From UBA7446 sp049596455 (GTDB lineage Bacteria > Bacteroidota > Bacteroidia > Flavobacteriales > Flavobacteriaceae): a stretch of 64,000 nt of DNA. Under the pieces are notes generated by a model. That model was not told the origin of the DNA. It did not search any database and saw only the letters and a program-made list of their open reading frames with translations. This document shows, piece by piece, positions 1-8,473 of this stretch; position 1 is the stretch's first letter; every line of letters starts with the position of its first letter. A program made the translations under genes and the position numbers. The stretch covers positions 39,277 to 103,276 of the forward strand of contig JBMYLP010000005.1 of the NCBI GenBank assembly GCA_049596455.1, given 5' to 3'.

Positions 1-74
1 ATGAGCAACGAAGCAGCCACCACCAAAAAAATAAGGGCAATAAAAATACGTGCACGAAGAGATAGCAACCGCAT
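1..74 (-). CDS. N-terminus of a membrane protein (possible sensor histidine kinase), cut by window edge
   Basis: Only the first 24 codons are inside the window. They read MRLLSLRARIFIALIFLVV and continue with small and hydrophobic residues, that is, a short basic stretch followed by a membrane-spanning segment. The ATG lies 4 nt after the hemJ stop codon, so the gene is very probably the last visible member of the araC-hemH-hemJ transcription unit. N-termini of this kind are common in membrane-bound sensor histidine kinases of flavobacteria, but no kinase domain is visible here, so the function is a guess from style and position only. Confidence 0.5.
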   Translation of the reverse strand, partial: MRLLSLRARIFIALIFLVVAASLL

Positions 75-78
75 AAGG

Positions 79-627
79 CTACAGTTTTGGGGTTCGGTAG
101 CGTTTGTAAAGTCGGATTCCAAACATCAGCAGCAACGCTAAACCCACCAAACCGATAAGTCCAAAAACCCAATGTACGCTGTTTTTGAGTATGGCAAGGA
201 ATACCACCGCAAACAGAATCAGCGTAGCTCCCTCATTCCAAACGCGAAAAAAAGTAGCACTATAACGATGTTCGCCACGCAAAAATTCTTTGTAAAGCCT
301 ATGGGTTTTAGCATGATACAAAAGCAATAACCCCACAAAAACAAGCTTTACCCACATCCATGGTTGAGCGAGCCAAATGGGCATCAGCACCAACAACCAC
401 ACCGCAAAAAGCGTTGCCAAAATCCCTGATGGCACCGTAATAATAACCCATAGCCTCCGCATCATCAATTGCAATTGTGGCAACAAAATATCGGCTTCGT
501 TTTTGGGTCGTGCTGCGGCTTCAACTTGGTAAACCATAAGTCTTGGGATATAGAACAATCCCGCAAAATAGGTAATCACAAAAATGAGGTGTAGGGCTTT
601 TATGTAGTTATAGGCTTCCACGTGCAA
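79..627 (-). CDS. hemJ: HemJ-type protoporphyrinogen IX oxidase (UPF0093/CopD-like membrane protein)
   Basis: This 182-residue protein has about four membrane helices and begins YIKALHLIFVITYFAGLFYI, the hallmark of the HemJ family, which oxidises protoporphyrinogen IX to protoporphyrin IX in the inner membrane. The conserved His of ALHLIF (near residue 13) and the later WMWVKLVFV and YHAKTHR stretches fit a heme-binding HemJ. It sits 30 nt downstream of hemH, which uses its product, and no hemG or hemY is seen in the window, so HemJ is the likely oxidase for this pathway. The start is uncertain: TTG at 627 gives the listed length, and an in-frame GTG at 621 would remove two residues. No ATG is available in frame. 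Confidence 0.85.
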   Translation of the reverse strand: MHVEAYNYIKALHLIFVITYFAGLFYIPRLMVYQVEAAARPKNEADILLPQLQLMMRRLWVIITVPSGILATLFAVWLLVLMPIWLAQPWMWVKLVFVGLLLLYHAKTHRLYKEFLRGEHRYSATFFRVWNEGATLILFAVVFLAILKNSVHWVFGLIGLVGLALLLMFGIRLYKRYRTPKL

Positions 628-657
628 ACAATTGACCTAAAGGTACATTTTTTTAAA

Positions 658-1677
658 CTAAGATGCTGTTGCCCATTCATCAATCCAACGACTAAGAACA
701 TTTACCCAATCGTCACGGTCGTTAATGCAAGGCACTACGTGCATTTCCTCGCCATCTTTTTCTTCGAAATCCTCTTTGGCTTCCATACCAATTTCCTCTA
801 GCGTTTCTAAACAATCGGATACAAACGCTGGTGTTACTACCGCCATTTGCTTGGTGCCATTTTTAGCAAAATTTTCTACTGTCTTATCTGTATAAGGGCG
901 CAGCCACTTATCGCCGGCTAATCTGGACTGAAACGATGTAGAATAACTTCCCGGGCGCAACTCCAAGTATTCGGCAACTTGCCGAGTGGTTTCATAGCAC
1001 TGATGGCGATAGCAAAATGCGTGCGCCTCCGATTTGGTTTGACAACATTGTCCATCAATTTTACAATGCGATTTGGTAACATCCGATTTGCGAATATGCC
1101 GTTCTGGAACCCCGTGATACGAAAACAACAAATGCTCCCAGGGCTTGTCTTGCAAGTATTCTTGAATAGAATGCGACAGCACACGAATATAATCAGGGTG
1201 ATGATAAAAAGCAGGTAAATGCGTAAATGTCATATTTGGAAATTGCTTTGCCCGAATTTCTTCCGCCAAAACCAAAATGGTTTCGGTCGTTGCCATGGCG
1301 TGTTGCGGATAAAGCGGAATAAGCAATACCTCATCAACTCCTTTTTGGTGCAATTCTTCCAAGCCAGATGCAATAGAAGGTTGTCCATAGCGCATTGCCA
1401 ATGCAATGGGCACCGAGGTTTTTTTAGCTACTTTTTTTTGAAGTCGTTCAGAAAGTACAATAAGCGGCGAGCCTTCTTCCCACCAAATTTTTTGGTACGC
1501 TTTAGCCGATCGTTTGGGTCGGGTTTTTAAAATTATTCCTTTGACTAAAAACGTACGAAACCACTTGGGAACGTCTATGACGCGCTCGTCCATTAAAAAC
1601 TCTTCCAAATAGGGTTTAACGTCCTTAGCAGTAGGACTTTGCGGTGACCCCAAATTCACCAATAGTACTCCTTTCAT
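658..1677 (-). CDS. hemH: Ferrochelatase
   Basis: The 339-residue product inserts ferrous iron into protoporphyrin IX, the last step of protoheme synthesis. It starts with MKGVLLVNLGSPQSP, the usual ferrochelatase N-terminus, and carries the signature LLFSYHGVPERHIRKSD near residue 185 with the metal-site His. A Cys-rich insert follows (CKIDGQCCQ...CYRHQC), and the conserved Glu-rich region (VSDCLETLEEIGMEA) lies near residue 290. Length is normal for bacterial HemH. The start is 14 nt after the araC-type gene stop, and hemJ follows 30 nt downstream, so the three are probably co-transcribed. Confidence 0.95.
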   Translation of the reverse strand: MKGVLLVNLGSPQSPTAKDVKPYLEEFLMDERVIDVPKWFRTFLVKGIILKTRPKRSAKAYQKIWWEEGSPLIVLSERLQKKVAKKTSVPIALAMRYGQPSIASGLEELHQKGVDEVLLIPLYPQHAMATTETILVLAEEIRAKQFPNMTFTHLPAFYHHPDYIRVLSHSIQEYLQDKPWEHLLFSYHGVPERHIRKSDVTKSHCKIDGQCCQTKSEAHAFCYRHQCYETTRQVAEYLELRPGSYSTSFQSRLAGDKWLRPYTDKTVENFAKNGTKQMAVVTPAFVSDCLETLEEIGMEAKEDFEEKDGEEMHVVPCINDRDDWVNVLSRWIDEWATAS

Positions 1678-1691
1678 AGCTTAATTTTTCG

Positions 1692-2579
1692 TTACGAAGA
1701 TACAGACAAAAGGTATTTTTTGGGCGTTGTTCCAAACTTCTTTTTAAAGGCGTCAATAAAGTGGCTTGAATTGCTGTAGCCAAGCTGCAAGGCAACCTCG
1801 TTTACGTTATGTGATCCAGAGCCCAAAAGCTGGCGCGCAAAATTCATTTTATGATCCAAAACAAATTGATATACAGTACTACCATAAAGCTGCTTAAAGC
1901 CCTCTTTTAGTTTCTTGAGGCTAAGCCCAATTTCATCTGCTAATTCTTGCAAACTTGGCGGGTTAGTCATACGATCAAGTACAATTTTCTTGGCATTTCT
2001 GATTTTTCTTACATTTTCTTCATCTACCAAAAATGGACATTCCGCAACATCTGTTGCCTCTGTAGGGTTAAAATATAAACTCAATAATTCATATACTTTA
2101 CCTTTTAAATACAATCGGCTCATTAGTGCATTGGGTTGATGCTGCAAAATTTGACTTAGTGCCACCGCCATGGAAGGGGTCATGACAACATCTTTGTAGT
2201 ATTTTTTGTTGATGTTTTCATCAGATAAAAAAGGAATCTGATCCGCCTCTTGCGAAAATAAGCTGTGAAATTTTTTTATTGATATTAAGACAGTAACCAA
2301 TTGCGAGTTTGGGCTTACAGTTAACTCCATGGGAAGGTCGCGTTGCGGATTGTAAAGCAACAATACGTGCTCGTCTAAAAGTGGAAGACTATACGCACGC
2401 TGATTAAAGTGAAAGGATGCGCTGCCACGAAAGCAAAAATGAAATTGTATCAAACTAGCATCCACATGACGGACAATTGGCTTGGAGGTGTCAGCGTTGT
2501 TTTCATACGCCAATACGTGAAACCCGTCCTCTATGTGTTGGTCCAATCGGGGACTTAAAACGTTATTTTCTAGCGACAT
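1692..2579 (-). CDS. AraC-family transcriptional regulator next to heme genes
   Basis: The 295-residue protein has a cupin-like N-terminal half (to about residue 180) and a C-terminal AraC/XylS DNA-binding domain. The two helix-turn-helix units are visible as SLQELADEIGLSLKKLKEGF and NVNEVALQLGYSNSSHFIDA, followed by the usual FKKKFGTTPKKYL ending. It is transcribed away from hemA and towards hemH, and the 158-nt region between it and hemA carries three TAGCG boxes and an inverted repeat. It is therefore a good candidate regulator of both heme arms and of itself. The ligand is unknown; iron- or heme-responsive AraC regulators are known in other bacteria, but nothing in this sequence identifies the signal. 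Confidence 0.88.
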   Translation of the reverse strand: MSLENNVLSPRLDQHIEDGFHVLAYENNADTSKPIVRHVDASLIQFHFCFRGSASFHFNQRAYSLPLLDEHVLLLYNPQRDLPMELTVSPNSQLVTVLISIKKFHSLFSQEADQIPFLSDENINKKYYKDVVMTPSMAVALSQILQHQPNALMSRLYLKGKVYELLSLYFNPTEATDVAECPFLVDEENVRKIRNAKKIVLDRMTNPPSLQELADEIGLSLKKLKEGFKQLYGSTVYQFVLDHKMNFARQLLGSGSHNVNEVALQLGYSNSSHFIDAFKKKFGTTPKKYLLSVSS

Positions 2580-2607
2580 GATATGTTTCTATTTTTGTTC
2601 ACCATTA

Positions 2608-2615
2608 CAAAACTA
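2608..2615 (-). promoter_or_regulatory. -7 element TAGTTTTG of the araC-type gene
   Basis: Read on the minus strand this is TAGTTTTG, a full match to the Bacteroidota -7 consensus TAnnTTTG. It lies 28 nt before the ATG of the AraC-type regulator. A clear TTTG -33 box is not present at the usual spacing; the inverted repeat at 2634-2648 occupies that position instead. Confidence 0.5.
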
Positions 2616-2633
2616 CAAAGAAAAAACGTAGTT

Positions 2634-2684
2634 TTTAGCGATGCTAAACAAGTTCTAATAGCGACACAAAAAGTACTTTTAGCG
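2634..2684. promoter_or_regulatory. Candidate operator: inverted repeat plus three spaced TAGCG boxes
   Basis: TTTAGC-GAT-GCTAAA (2634-2648) is a perfect 6-bp inverted repeat. TAGCG occurs three times in the same orientation at 2636-2640, 2659-2663 and 2680-2684, with spacings of 23 and 21 nt, about two helical turns. AraC-family proteins typically bind direct half-sites at such spacing. The first box is at the -33 position of the araC-type promoter and the last lies about 24 nt upstream of the hemA -7 element. Control by the neighbouring regulator is inferred. Confidence 0.45.
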
Positions 2685-2708
2685 GTATTTTTTGTGTTCA
2701 ATGTACGT

Positions 2709-2716
2709 TATTTTTG
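2709..2716 (+). promoter_or_regulatory. -7 element TATTTTTG of the hemA operon
   Basis: TATTTTTG matches TAnnTTTG exactly and lies 21 nt before the hemA ATG. The nearest TTTG upstream (2691-2694) is only 14 nt away, shorter than the usual 17-23, so the -33 half is weak; a weak -33 box would suit an activator-dependent promoter. Confidence 0.5.
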
Positions 2717-2737
2717 CTTTGCAACTAAAACCCAAAA

Positions 2738-3973
2738 ATGCCGGCGACGGATACTTTTTACTGTGTAGGTGTTAGCTACAAAAAAGCCGATGCATCACTA
2801 AGAGGTAAGTTTAGCCTTACCTCAAAATCAGTCCCTTTTTTACTTGATGATGCTCGGGCGCATGGTATCTCTTCATTGGTGGTAAGCTCTACCTGTAATA
2901 GAACCGAACTGTATGCACAGGTTGAAGATGTAGAGGTGCTAAAATCGTTACTAATTAAACACTCTGAGGGAACCAAAGAAGCTTTTGAAAAGGTTGGTGT
3001 AGTGCGTCACGGACAGCATGCCATTGCCCATTTGTTTCGGGTAGGAACAGGTTTGGATAGCCAAATCTTAGGTGATTTTGAAATCATTGCGCAGCTAAAG
3101 CACAGTTTTAAGCTATCTAAACGAAATAATATGTTGAGCTCATTTATGGAGCGCATGTTTAATGCAGTAATCCAAGCGAGCAAACGCATCAAAACCGAAA
3201 CTGAACTGTCTTCTGGAGCAACATCCGTTTCCTATGTTTCGGTGCGTTATATGTTGGATAATATCCCTGATTTGGATAACAAGAACATTCTTCTTTTTGG
3301 GGTTGGGAAAATTGGTCGAAATACCTGCGAAAACCTTATCAAACACACCAAAAACAATCACATTACCCTAATAAACAGAACACGTGAGCGTGCAGAAGAA
3401 TTGGGGGGTAAGTTTCATGTTGAGGTAAAAGATTACGCTGCCCTTCCTGTAGAAATTCGCAAAGCCGATGTGCTGGTTGTTGCTACGGGTGCCGAAAAAC
3501 CTACTATTGCCAAATCGATTATCCACACAGACAAACCCCTGCTAATTTTGGATTTATCGATGCCCAAAAATGTGCATTCAAATGTGCAGGAACTACCAAA
3601 TGTTAGCTTGCTACACCTTGACGAGCTTTCCAAAATGTCTGACGAAACACTTCAATTGCGCAAAAAATTTGTACCACAAGCCGAACAAATTATTACCGAA
3701 ATTATAGAAGAATTTAACGAGTGGGTGGAAACACGAAAGTTTGCTCCTGCCTTAGTTGCAGTTAAAAAATTGATGCACAATATGCAGCAACAAGAATTGG
3801 AAGTGCAACGCAAAAAAAATCCTTCCTTAGATGAAGCGCAAGCTGTAGCCGTTTCTGAACGTCTTATTCAAAAACTTACTAACAGAATGGCAAATCACTT
3901 GCGTGAAAGTGCTAATACCGACGAAAGCGTTAAGGCACTAGAGACGCTTTTTAATGTTACAACAGATGAGTAG
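2738..3973 (+). CDS. hemA: Glutamyl-tRNA reductase
   Basis: The 411-residue enzyme reduces glutamyl-tRNA(Glu) to glutamate-1-semialdehyde, the first committed step of C5 heme synthesis. The catalytic Cys53 is in SSTCNRTELYA, and the substrate-binding region reads GLDSQILGDFEIIAQLK. The NADPH-binding domain has LLFGVGKIGRNTCENL near residue 190, and the C-terminal dimerisation helices contain RLIQKLTNRMANHLRE. Length is normal. It opens the operon hemA-hemC-hemD-hemE-hemF-hemB, and its end overlaps hemC by 8 nt. The next enzyme of the pathway, HemL, is not encoded in the window. Confidence 0.96.
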   Translation: MPATDTFYCVGVSYKKADASLRGKFSLTSKSVPFLLDDARAHGISSLVVSSTCNRTELYAQVEDVEVLKSLLIKHSEGTKEAFEKVGVVRHGQHAIAHLFRVGTGLDSQILGDFEIIAQLKHSFKLSKRNNMLSSFMERMFNAVIQASKRIKTETELSSGATSVSYVSVRYMLDNIPDLDNKNILLFGVGKIGRNTCENLIKHTKNNHITLINRTRERAEELGGKFHVEVKDYAALPVEIRKADVLVVATGAEKPTIAKSIIHTDKPLLILDLSMPKNVHSNVQELPNVSLLHLDELSKMSDETLQLRKKFVPQAEQIITEIIEEFNEWVETRKFAPALVAVKKLMHNMQQQELEVQRKKNPSLDEAQAVAVSERLIQKLTNRMANHLRESANTDESVKALETLFNVTTDE

Positions 3974-4856
3974 TCCCATTCGCATTGGAACCCGTAGCAG
4001 TGCACTTGCGCTTTGGCAAGCACGTTGGGTGCAAACCATGCTAACGTCTATCGGGCTAAATAGCGAGCTAGTTCCCATACAATCTAGCGGAGATCAGCAA
4101 CAACAAAAGCCGCTTTATGAATTGGGTGTGCAGGGCATTTTTACCAAAGAGCTCGACACTGCCTTACTTGATAATACTGTGGATATTGCGGTGCATAGTA
4201 TGAAAGATGTGCCAACGCAATTACCCAAAGGAATCGTTGCTGCATTTGTGCCAAAACGTGGTGCTTGGCAAGATGTGTTTATTCCCAACTCAACAGATTG
4301 GGGGTCTGAAAATAGCGTTGTGGCAACCAGTAGCTTACGGCGCGCTGCGCAATGGCGATACCAATATCCCTCACACAGCATCACCGACATCCGTGGAAAC
4401 GTTCCCACACGGCTAAAAAAACTTAGCGAATCTAGTTATGATGGGACCATTATGGCAATGGCAGGGCTTTCTAGGCTAGAAATGCTTCCCCAAAATAGTG
4501 TGGTCATAGATTGGATGGTTCCCGCGCCAGCTCAAGGGGCAATTTTGGTTACTGGATTAGCGGAAAATCAAAAGCTGCTTTCTACGCTTAAAAAATTAAA
4601 TCACGAAGAAACAGCGCGTTGCGTGGAAGAAGAACGTCTGTTTTTACGCATCCTCGAAGGTGGGTGTACTGCGCCCATTGGTGCACATGCACAAATCGTG
4701 GAAAATAACATGCATTTTAAAGGATGTATTACCCAAAAAGATGGGGGAAAACAATTGGTTTTTGATGATGTTTTCCCGTTAAATGCAAAAAACATTGGGC
4801 AAGTTGCTGCCGAGCAGCTTCTTGCTAAAGGCGCAAAAGAAATATTAGATGCATAA
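3966..4856 (+). CDS. hemC: Hydroxymethylbilane synthase (porphobilinogen deaminase)
   Basis: The 296-residue enzyme joins four porphobilinogen molecules into hydroxymethylbilane. It begins MSSPIRIGTRSSALALWQA, typical of the family, and Cys234 in LEGGCTAPIGA is the residue that carries the dipyrromethane cofactor. Other family motifs are HSMKDVPTQLP and TSSLRRAAQW. I chose ATG 3966, which overlaps the hemA stop by 8 nt; an ATG at 3954 would add only MLQQ. The 3' end overlaps hemD by 8 nt, which points to translational coupling along the operon. Confidence 0.95.
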   Translation: MSSPIRIGTRSSALALWQARWVQTMLTSIGLNSELVPIQSSGDQQQQKPLYELGVQGIFTKELDTALLDNTVDIAVHSMKDVPTQLPKGIVAAFVPKRGAWQDVFIPNSTDWGSENSVVATSSLRRAAQWRYQYPSHSITDIRGNVPTRLKKLSESSYDGTIMAMAGLSRLEMLPQNSVVIDWMVPAPAQGAILVTGLAENQKLLSTLKKLNHEETARCVEEERLFLRILEGGCTAPIGAHAQIVENNMHFKGCITQKDGGKQLVFDDVFPLNAKNIGQVAAEQLLAKGAKEILDA

Positions 4857-5520
4857 GTCGCTGCTCTTATCGACAAAAATATTACCTCATGCGTTGAGGG
4901 AGCGAATCGTGCAAAACGGATTGGCATATATGGAATACAATGCCATTCGTATTTCGCCCATAACATTTGAAATGCCCCCGCTAGCAGATTACGTGATTTT
5001 TAGCAGTCAGAACGCAACAAATGCTGTGTTGAAAAAAGCACATTCGTTGCAGCAAAGCAACGTGCTTTGCGTGGGAAAACAGTCTGAAAACATACTTTTA
5101 GAAAATCGGATAAAACCGCTAAAAACAACCAAAAACATGTCAGATTTGACTGATTTTATTAAAAAAATAGACAAAAAAGGTCAATTTTTACATTTTTGCG
5201 GAAATCGAAGATTGCCCATTTTGTCCAAAAAAATGAAAGAGTGGGAGTGTAATTTTAAAGAAATTGTTGTGTATCAAACTGAAGCTACTAACACAAAAAT
5301 TGAGGCAACTCCAAGCGCGGTACTTTTCTTTAGTCCAAGCGGTGTGGAGAGCCATGAAAAGCACAACGATATAACAAACACACATTGTTTTTGTATTGGG
5401 AGTACCACAGCCGCTTCACTTAAGCAAACGCCAAAGTCTGTTCACGTTATGGAAAATCCTAATACGGAACAGCTCGTAGCAAAAGCGATTCACTATTTTA
5501 AAGTTTCACAACATGCTTAA
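4849..5520 (+). CDS. hemD: Uroporphyrinogen-III synthase
   Basis: The 223-residue protein closes and inverts ring D of hydroxymethylbilane to give uroporphyrinogen III. The family is poorly conserved; supporting features are the two-domain pattern, VIFSSQNATNAV near residue 60, VLFFSPSGVESH near residue 160 and the late FCIGSTTAASL. Position between hemC and hemE, with 8-nt overlaps on both sides, is the main argument. The N-terminus starts directly with LLLSTKILPHALRERI. It is somewhat short, as in other Bacteroidota HemD proteins. Confidence 0.88.
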   Translation: MHKSLLLSTKILPHALRERIVQNGLAYMEYNAIRISPITFEMPPLADYVIFSSQNATNAVLKKAHSLQQSNVLCVGKQSENILLENRIKPLKTTKNMSDLTDFIKKIDKKGQFLHFCGNRRLPILSKKMKEWECNFKEIVVYQTEATNTKIEATPSAVLFFSPSGVESHEKHNDITNTHCFCIGSTTAASLKQTPKSVHVMENPNTEQLVAKAIHYFKVSQHA

Positions 5521-6532
5521 AAATGACTTATTTCTTCGTGCGCTAAATGGTGAAGCGTTATCCAGACCCCCCGTTTGGATGATGCGACAAGCTGGACGCT
5601 ATCTGCCTGATTTTATGAAGTTAAAGGAAAAATATGACTTTTTTACACGTTGTCGTACACCCGAATTAGCCACAGAAATTACTGTCATGCCCATTGACCA
5701 AGTAGATACAGATGCTGCTATTTTGTTTTCAGATATTTTAGTGATACCACAGGCTATGGATATTACTGTGGAAATGAAAGACGGTATTGGGCCATGGTTA
5801 CCCAATCCAATTCGCAGTACCAAAGACGTAGAAAATGTCATTGTTCCAGATGTTGAAGATAGATTGCATTACGTAATGGAAGCCGTAAGACAAACTAAAG
5901 CAGCGTTGGATAATCGTGTGCCACTCATAGGATTTGCCGGCTCTCCGTGGACGATTTTGTGCTATGCCGTGCAAGGTCAGGGCTCTAAAAACTTTGATTT
6001 GGCTAAAGGATTCTGTTTTTCACAACCCGAAGCAGCACATCAATTGCTTCAAAAAATTACCGATACTACCATAGCTTACCTAAAGGCAAAAGTACGAGCG
6101 GGTGTTGATGCAGTACAATTGTTCGATTCATGGGGCGGTATGCTTGGCGAAGAAGATTATCAAACCTTTTCGTGGCAGTATATGCAACAAATTATAGATG
6201 TGCTTAAAGAAGAAACCAAAGTGATTGCTTTTGCCAAGGGCTGCTGGTTTGCGCTGCCAACCATGGCACGCTCAGGGGCACATGCCTTGGGAGTGGACTG
6301 GACATGTTCGGCGCGAAATGCGCGCTATTTGACAGGTGGGCAAATTACGTTACAGGGCAATTTTGACCCGTCTAGATTGTTATCACCCATACCCGAAATT
6401 GAAAAAATGGCAAAGAACATGGTAGATGCATTTGGCACGCAATACTACATTGCTAACCTTGGACATGGTATTTTACCAAACATACCTGTTGATCACGCCA
6501 AAGCCTTTGTGAATGCCATCAAATCGTATTAA
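5513..6532 (+). CDS. hemE: Uroporphyrinogen decarboxylase
   Basis: The 339-residue enzyme removes the four acetate carboxyl groups of uroporphyrinogen III to give coproporphyrinogen III. The diagnostic PPVWMMRQAGRYLPDF is at residues 20-35 with the substrate-binding Arg residues, and the second signature (GFAGSPWTILCYAVQG) lies near residue 145. DSWGGMLG near residue 207 and a C-terminal NLGHGILPNIPVDH complete the family pattern. The start codon lies inside hemD (8-nt overlap), and hemF follows after 17 nt. Confidence 0.96.
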   Translation: MLKNDLFLRALNGEALSRPPVWMMRQAGRYLPDFMKLKEKYDFFTRCRTPELATEITVMPIDQVDTDAAILFSDILVIPQAMDITVEMKDGIGPWLPNPIRSTKDVENVIVPDVEDRLHYVMEAVRQTKAALDNRVPLIGFAGSPWTILCYAVQGQGSKNFDLAKGFCFSQPEAAHQLLQKITDTTIAYLKAKVRAGVDAVQLFDSWGGMLGEEDYQTFSWQYMQQIIDVLKEETKVIAFAKGCWFALPTMARSGAHALGVDWTCSARNARYLTGGQITLQGNFDPSRLLSPIPEIEKMAKNMVDAFGTQYYIANLGHGILPNIPVDHAKAFVNAIKSY

Positions 6533-6549
6533 TTCTAAATCTTTTAACC

Positions 6550-7452
6550 ATGAAAACCCAATTTACCACATACATAAAAGGCCTTCAAAATCGCATTACT
6601 TCTTCGTTGGAGCAAGAAGACGGCTTGGCGCATTTTCGCGAGGACATCTGGCAACGCCCTGGCGGTGGTGGTGGCAGAACACGAGTTATTGAAAACGGAA
6701 CTGTTTTTGAAAAAGGCGGCGTCAATATCTCTGAGGTTTTTGGAAAACTCCCCGAATCCATGCAAAAACAGTTAGGTGTTTCGCATGCCGATTTTTTTGC
6801 TTGCGGCATTAGCCTAGTTATTCATCCCAAAAGTCCGATGGTGCCAACTGTACATGCCAATTTCAGGTATTTTGAGTTATATGATAAGGACAAAAATGTC
6901 GTGGATCAGTGGTTTGGCGGTGGATTAGATCTTACGCCTTATTATTTGTTTGAAGAAGATGCCGTGCATTTTCATAGCGTTTGCAAAAGGGTTTGTGATG
7001 CGCATGACGCTGCATTTTATACCGATTACAAAAAGAAATGTGATGCCTATTTTTGGAATCATCATCGGGATGAAGCCCGTGGGATTGGGGGGTTGTTTTT
7101 TGACTATTGCCGCCCAAATGAAACACACGATTTGGCATCGTGGTATGCATTTGTAACCGATATGGGGAATCATTTTCTCGATGCCTATCTGCCTATTGTA
7201 CAAAAACGAAAAACACTATCTTACACTGCCGAGCATCGTCACTGGCAAGAGCTGAGACGTGGACGGTACGTAGAATTTAATCTGGTACACGATAAAGGCA
7301 CGCTGTTTGGGCTTAAGACCAAGGGGCGTATTGAAAGTATTTTGATGAGTTTGCCGCCAACCGTACAATGGGCATATGATGCTCAGCCAGAAGAAGGTTC
7401 TGATGAAGCAAAATTGATAACTGTTCTAAAAAATCCTAAACATTGGGTGTAA
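6550..7452 (+). CDS. hemF: Oxygen-dependent coproporphyrinogen III oxidase
   Basis: The 300-residue enzyme uses O2 to convert two propionates of coproporphyrinogen III to vinyl groups, giving protoporphyrinogen IX. Family motifs include a Gly-rich RPGGGGGRTRVIENG (37-51), EKGGVNISEVFG, and WFGGGLDLTPYYLFEEDAVH near residue 120, followed by KKKCDAYFWNHHRDEARGIG and GRYVEFNLVHDKGTLFGL. Choice of HemF rather than a radical-SAM HemN/HemW in this operon implies an aerobic pathway, consistent with the HemJ partner. It ends 3 nt before hemB. Confidence 0.96.
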   Translation: MKTQFTTYIKGLQNRITSSLEQEDGLAHFREDIWQRPGGGGGRTRVIENGTVFEKGGVNISEVFGKLPESMQKQLGVSHADFFACGISLVIHPKSPMVPTVHANFRYFELYDKDKNVVDQWFGGGLDLTPYYLFEEDAVHFHSVCKRVCDAHDAAFYTDYKKKCDAYFWNHHRDEARGIGGLFFDYCRPNETHDLASWYAFVTDMGNHFLDAYLPIVQKRKTLSYTAEHRHWQELRRGRYVEFNLVHDKGTLFGLKTKGRIESILMSLPPTVQWAYDAQPEEGSDEAKLITVLKNPKHWV

Positions 7453-7455
7453 CAT

Positions 7456-8430
7456 ATGTATCCACTAAATAGAAATAGACGACTTCGTAACAGTGCGGCT
7501 TTGCGCGATTTGGTTCGTGAAACAACCCTTGCGCCAACCGACTTTTTAGTTCCGCTCTTCATTGTAGAAGGCACAAAAACAAAAACGGAAATTCCTTCAA
7601 TGCCAGGCTATTTTAGGTTTAGTTTAGATTTGGCAACACAAGAAGCCCAACGTCTTTACGACATGGGGGTTCGCGGGGTATTGCTTTTTGTAAAGGTTGC
7701 AGAAAGTGACAAAGACAACACGGGTGCTGCTGCCCTAAACGCTGAAGGGCTTATGCAGCGCAGCATCCATGCCATTAAAGCTGCTGTTCCTGAATTGGTG
7801 GTTTGCACCGATGTTGCGCTAGACCCATATTCAACATACGGTCACGACGGCATTGTGGAAGCAAACAAAATTGTAAACGATGCTACGGTTGAGGTTTTGG
7901 CGCAAATGGCGCTTAGTCATGCGGAAAGCGGAGCAGATATTGTCGCACCTAGCGATATGATGGACGGACGCATTTTAGCCATTCGAAATACACTTGAAAA
8001 TGCTGGTTATGTCCATACAGGCATTATGAGTTATAGCGCCAAATACGCTTCTGCGTTTTATGGCCCATTCCGCGATGCGCTGGATTCTGCACCTGGTTTT
8101 GGGGATAAAAAGACCTATCAAATGGATGTGGCAAATCGCAAAGAAGCAGTAGTAGAAACCCTTCGTGATATTGAAGAGGGTGCCGATATTGTCATGGTAA
8201 AGCCAGGAATGGCATATTTGGATATTGTCCGTGATTTGGCAAATCAAATTCATGTACCCATTGCCGTTTATCAAGTAAGCGGTGAATATGCCATGCTGAA
8301 AGCCGCTGCTGAAAAAGGGTGGCTAGACCACGATGCGGTGATGCTGGAACAACTGATGGCGTTTAAGCGTGCAGGGGCATCGCTTATTGTTTCGTACCAT
8401 GCCGCAGAAGCCATAAAGTTGCTCTCATAA
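7456..8430 (+). CDS. hemB: Porphobilinogen synthase (5-aminolevulinate dehydratase), magnesium-type
   Basis: The 324-residue enzyme condenses two 5-aminolevulinate molecules to porphobilinogen. The two active-site lysines are visible: Lys196 in SYSAKYASAFYGPFRDA and the Schiff-base Lys249 in IVMVKPGMAYLDIV. In the metal-site segment CTDVALDPYSTYGHDG (about 117-132) the three zinc-binding Cys of the zinc-dependent subfamily are replaced by Ala and Asp, the pattern of Mg/K-dependent enzymes such as that of Pseudomonas. Although it acts second in the pathway, it is the last gene of the hem operon, 3 nt after hemF. Confidence 0.96.
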   Translation: MYPLNRNRRLRNSAALRDLVRETTLAPTDFLVPLFIVEGTKTKTEIPSMPGYFRFSLDLATQEAQRLYDMGVRGVLLFVKVAESDKDNTGAAALNAEGLMQRSIHAIKAAVPELVVCTDVALDPYSTYGHDGIVEANKIVNDATVEVLAQMALSHAESGADIVAPSDMMDGRILAIRNTLENAGYVHTGIMSYSAKYASAFYGPFRDALDSAPGFGDKKTYQMDVANRKEAVVETLRDIEEGADIVMVKPGMAYLDIVRDLANQIHVPIAVYQVSGEYAMLKAAAEKGWLDHDAVMLEQLMAFKRAGASLIVSYHAAEAIKLLS

Positions 8431-8473
8431 TTTCAGCTAATTAAAATTTTGTACATTGGTGCTAAACTCCTAA

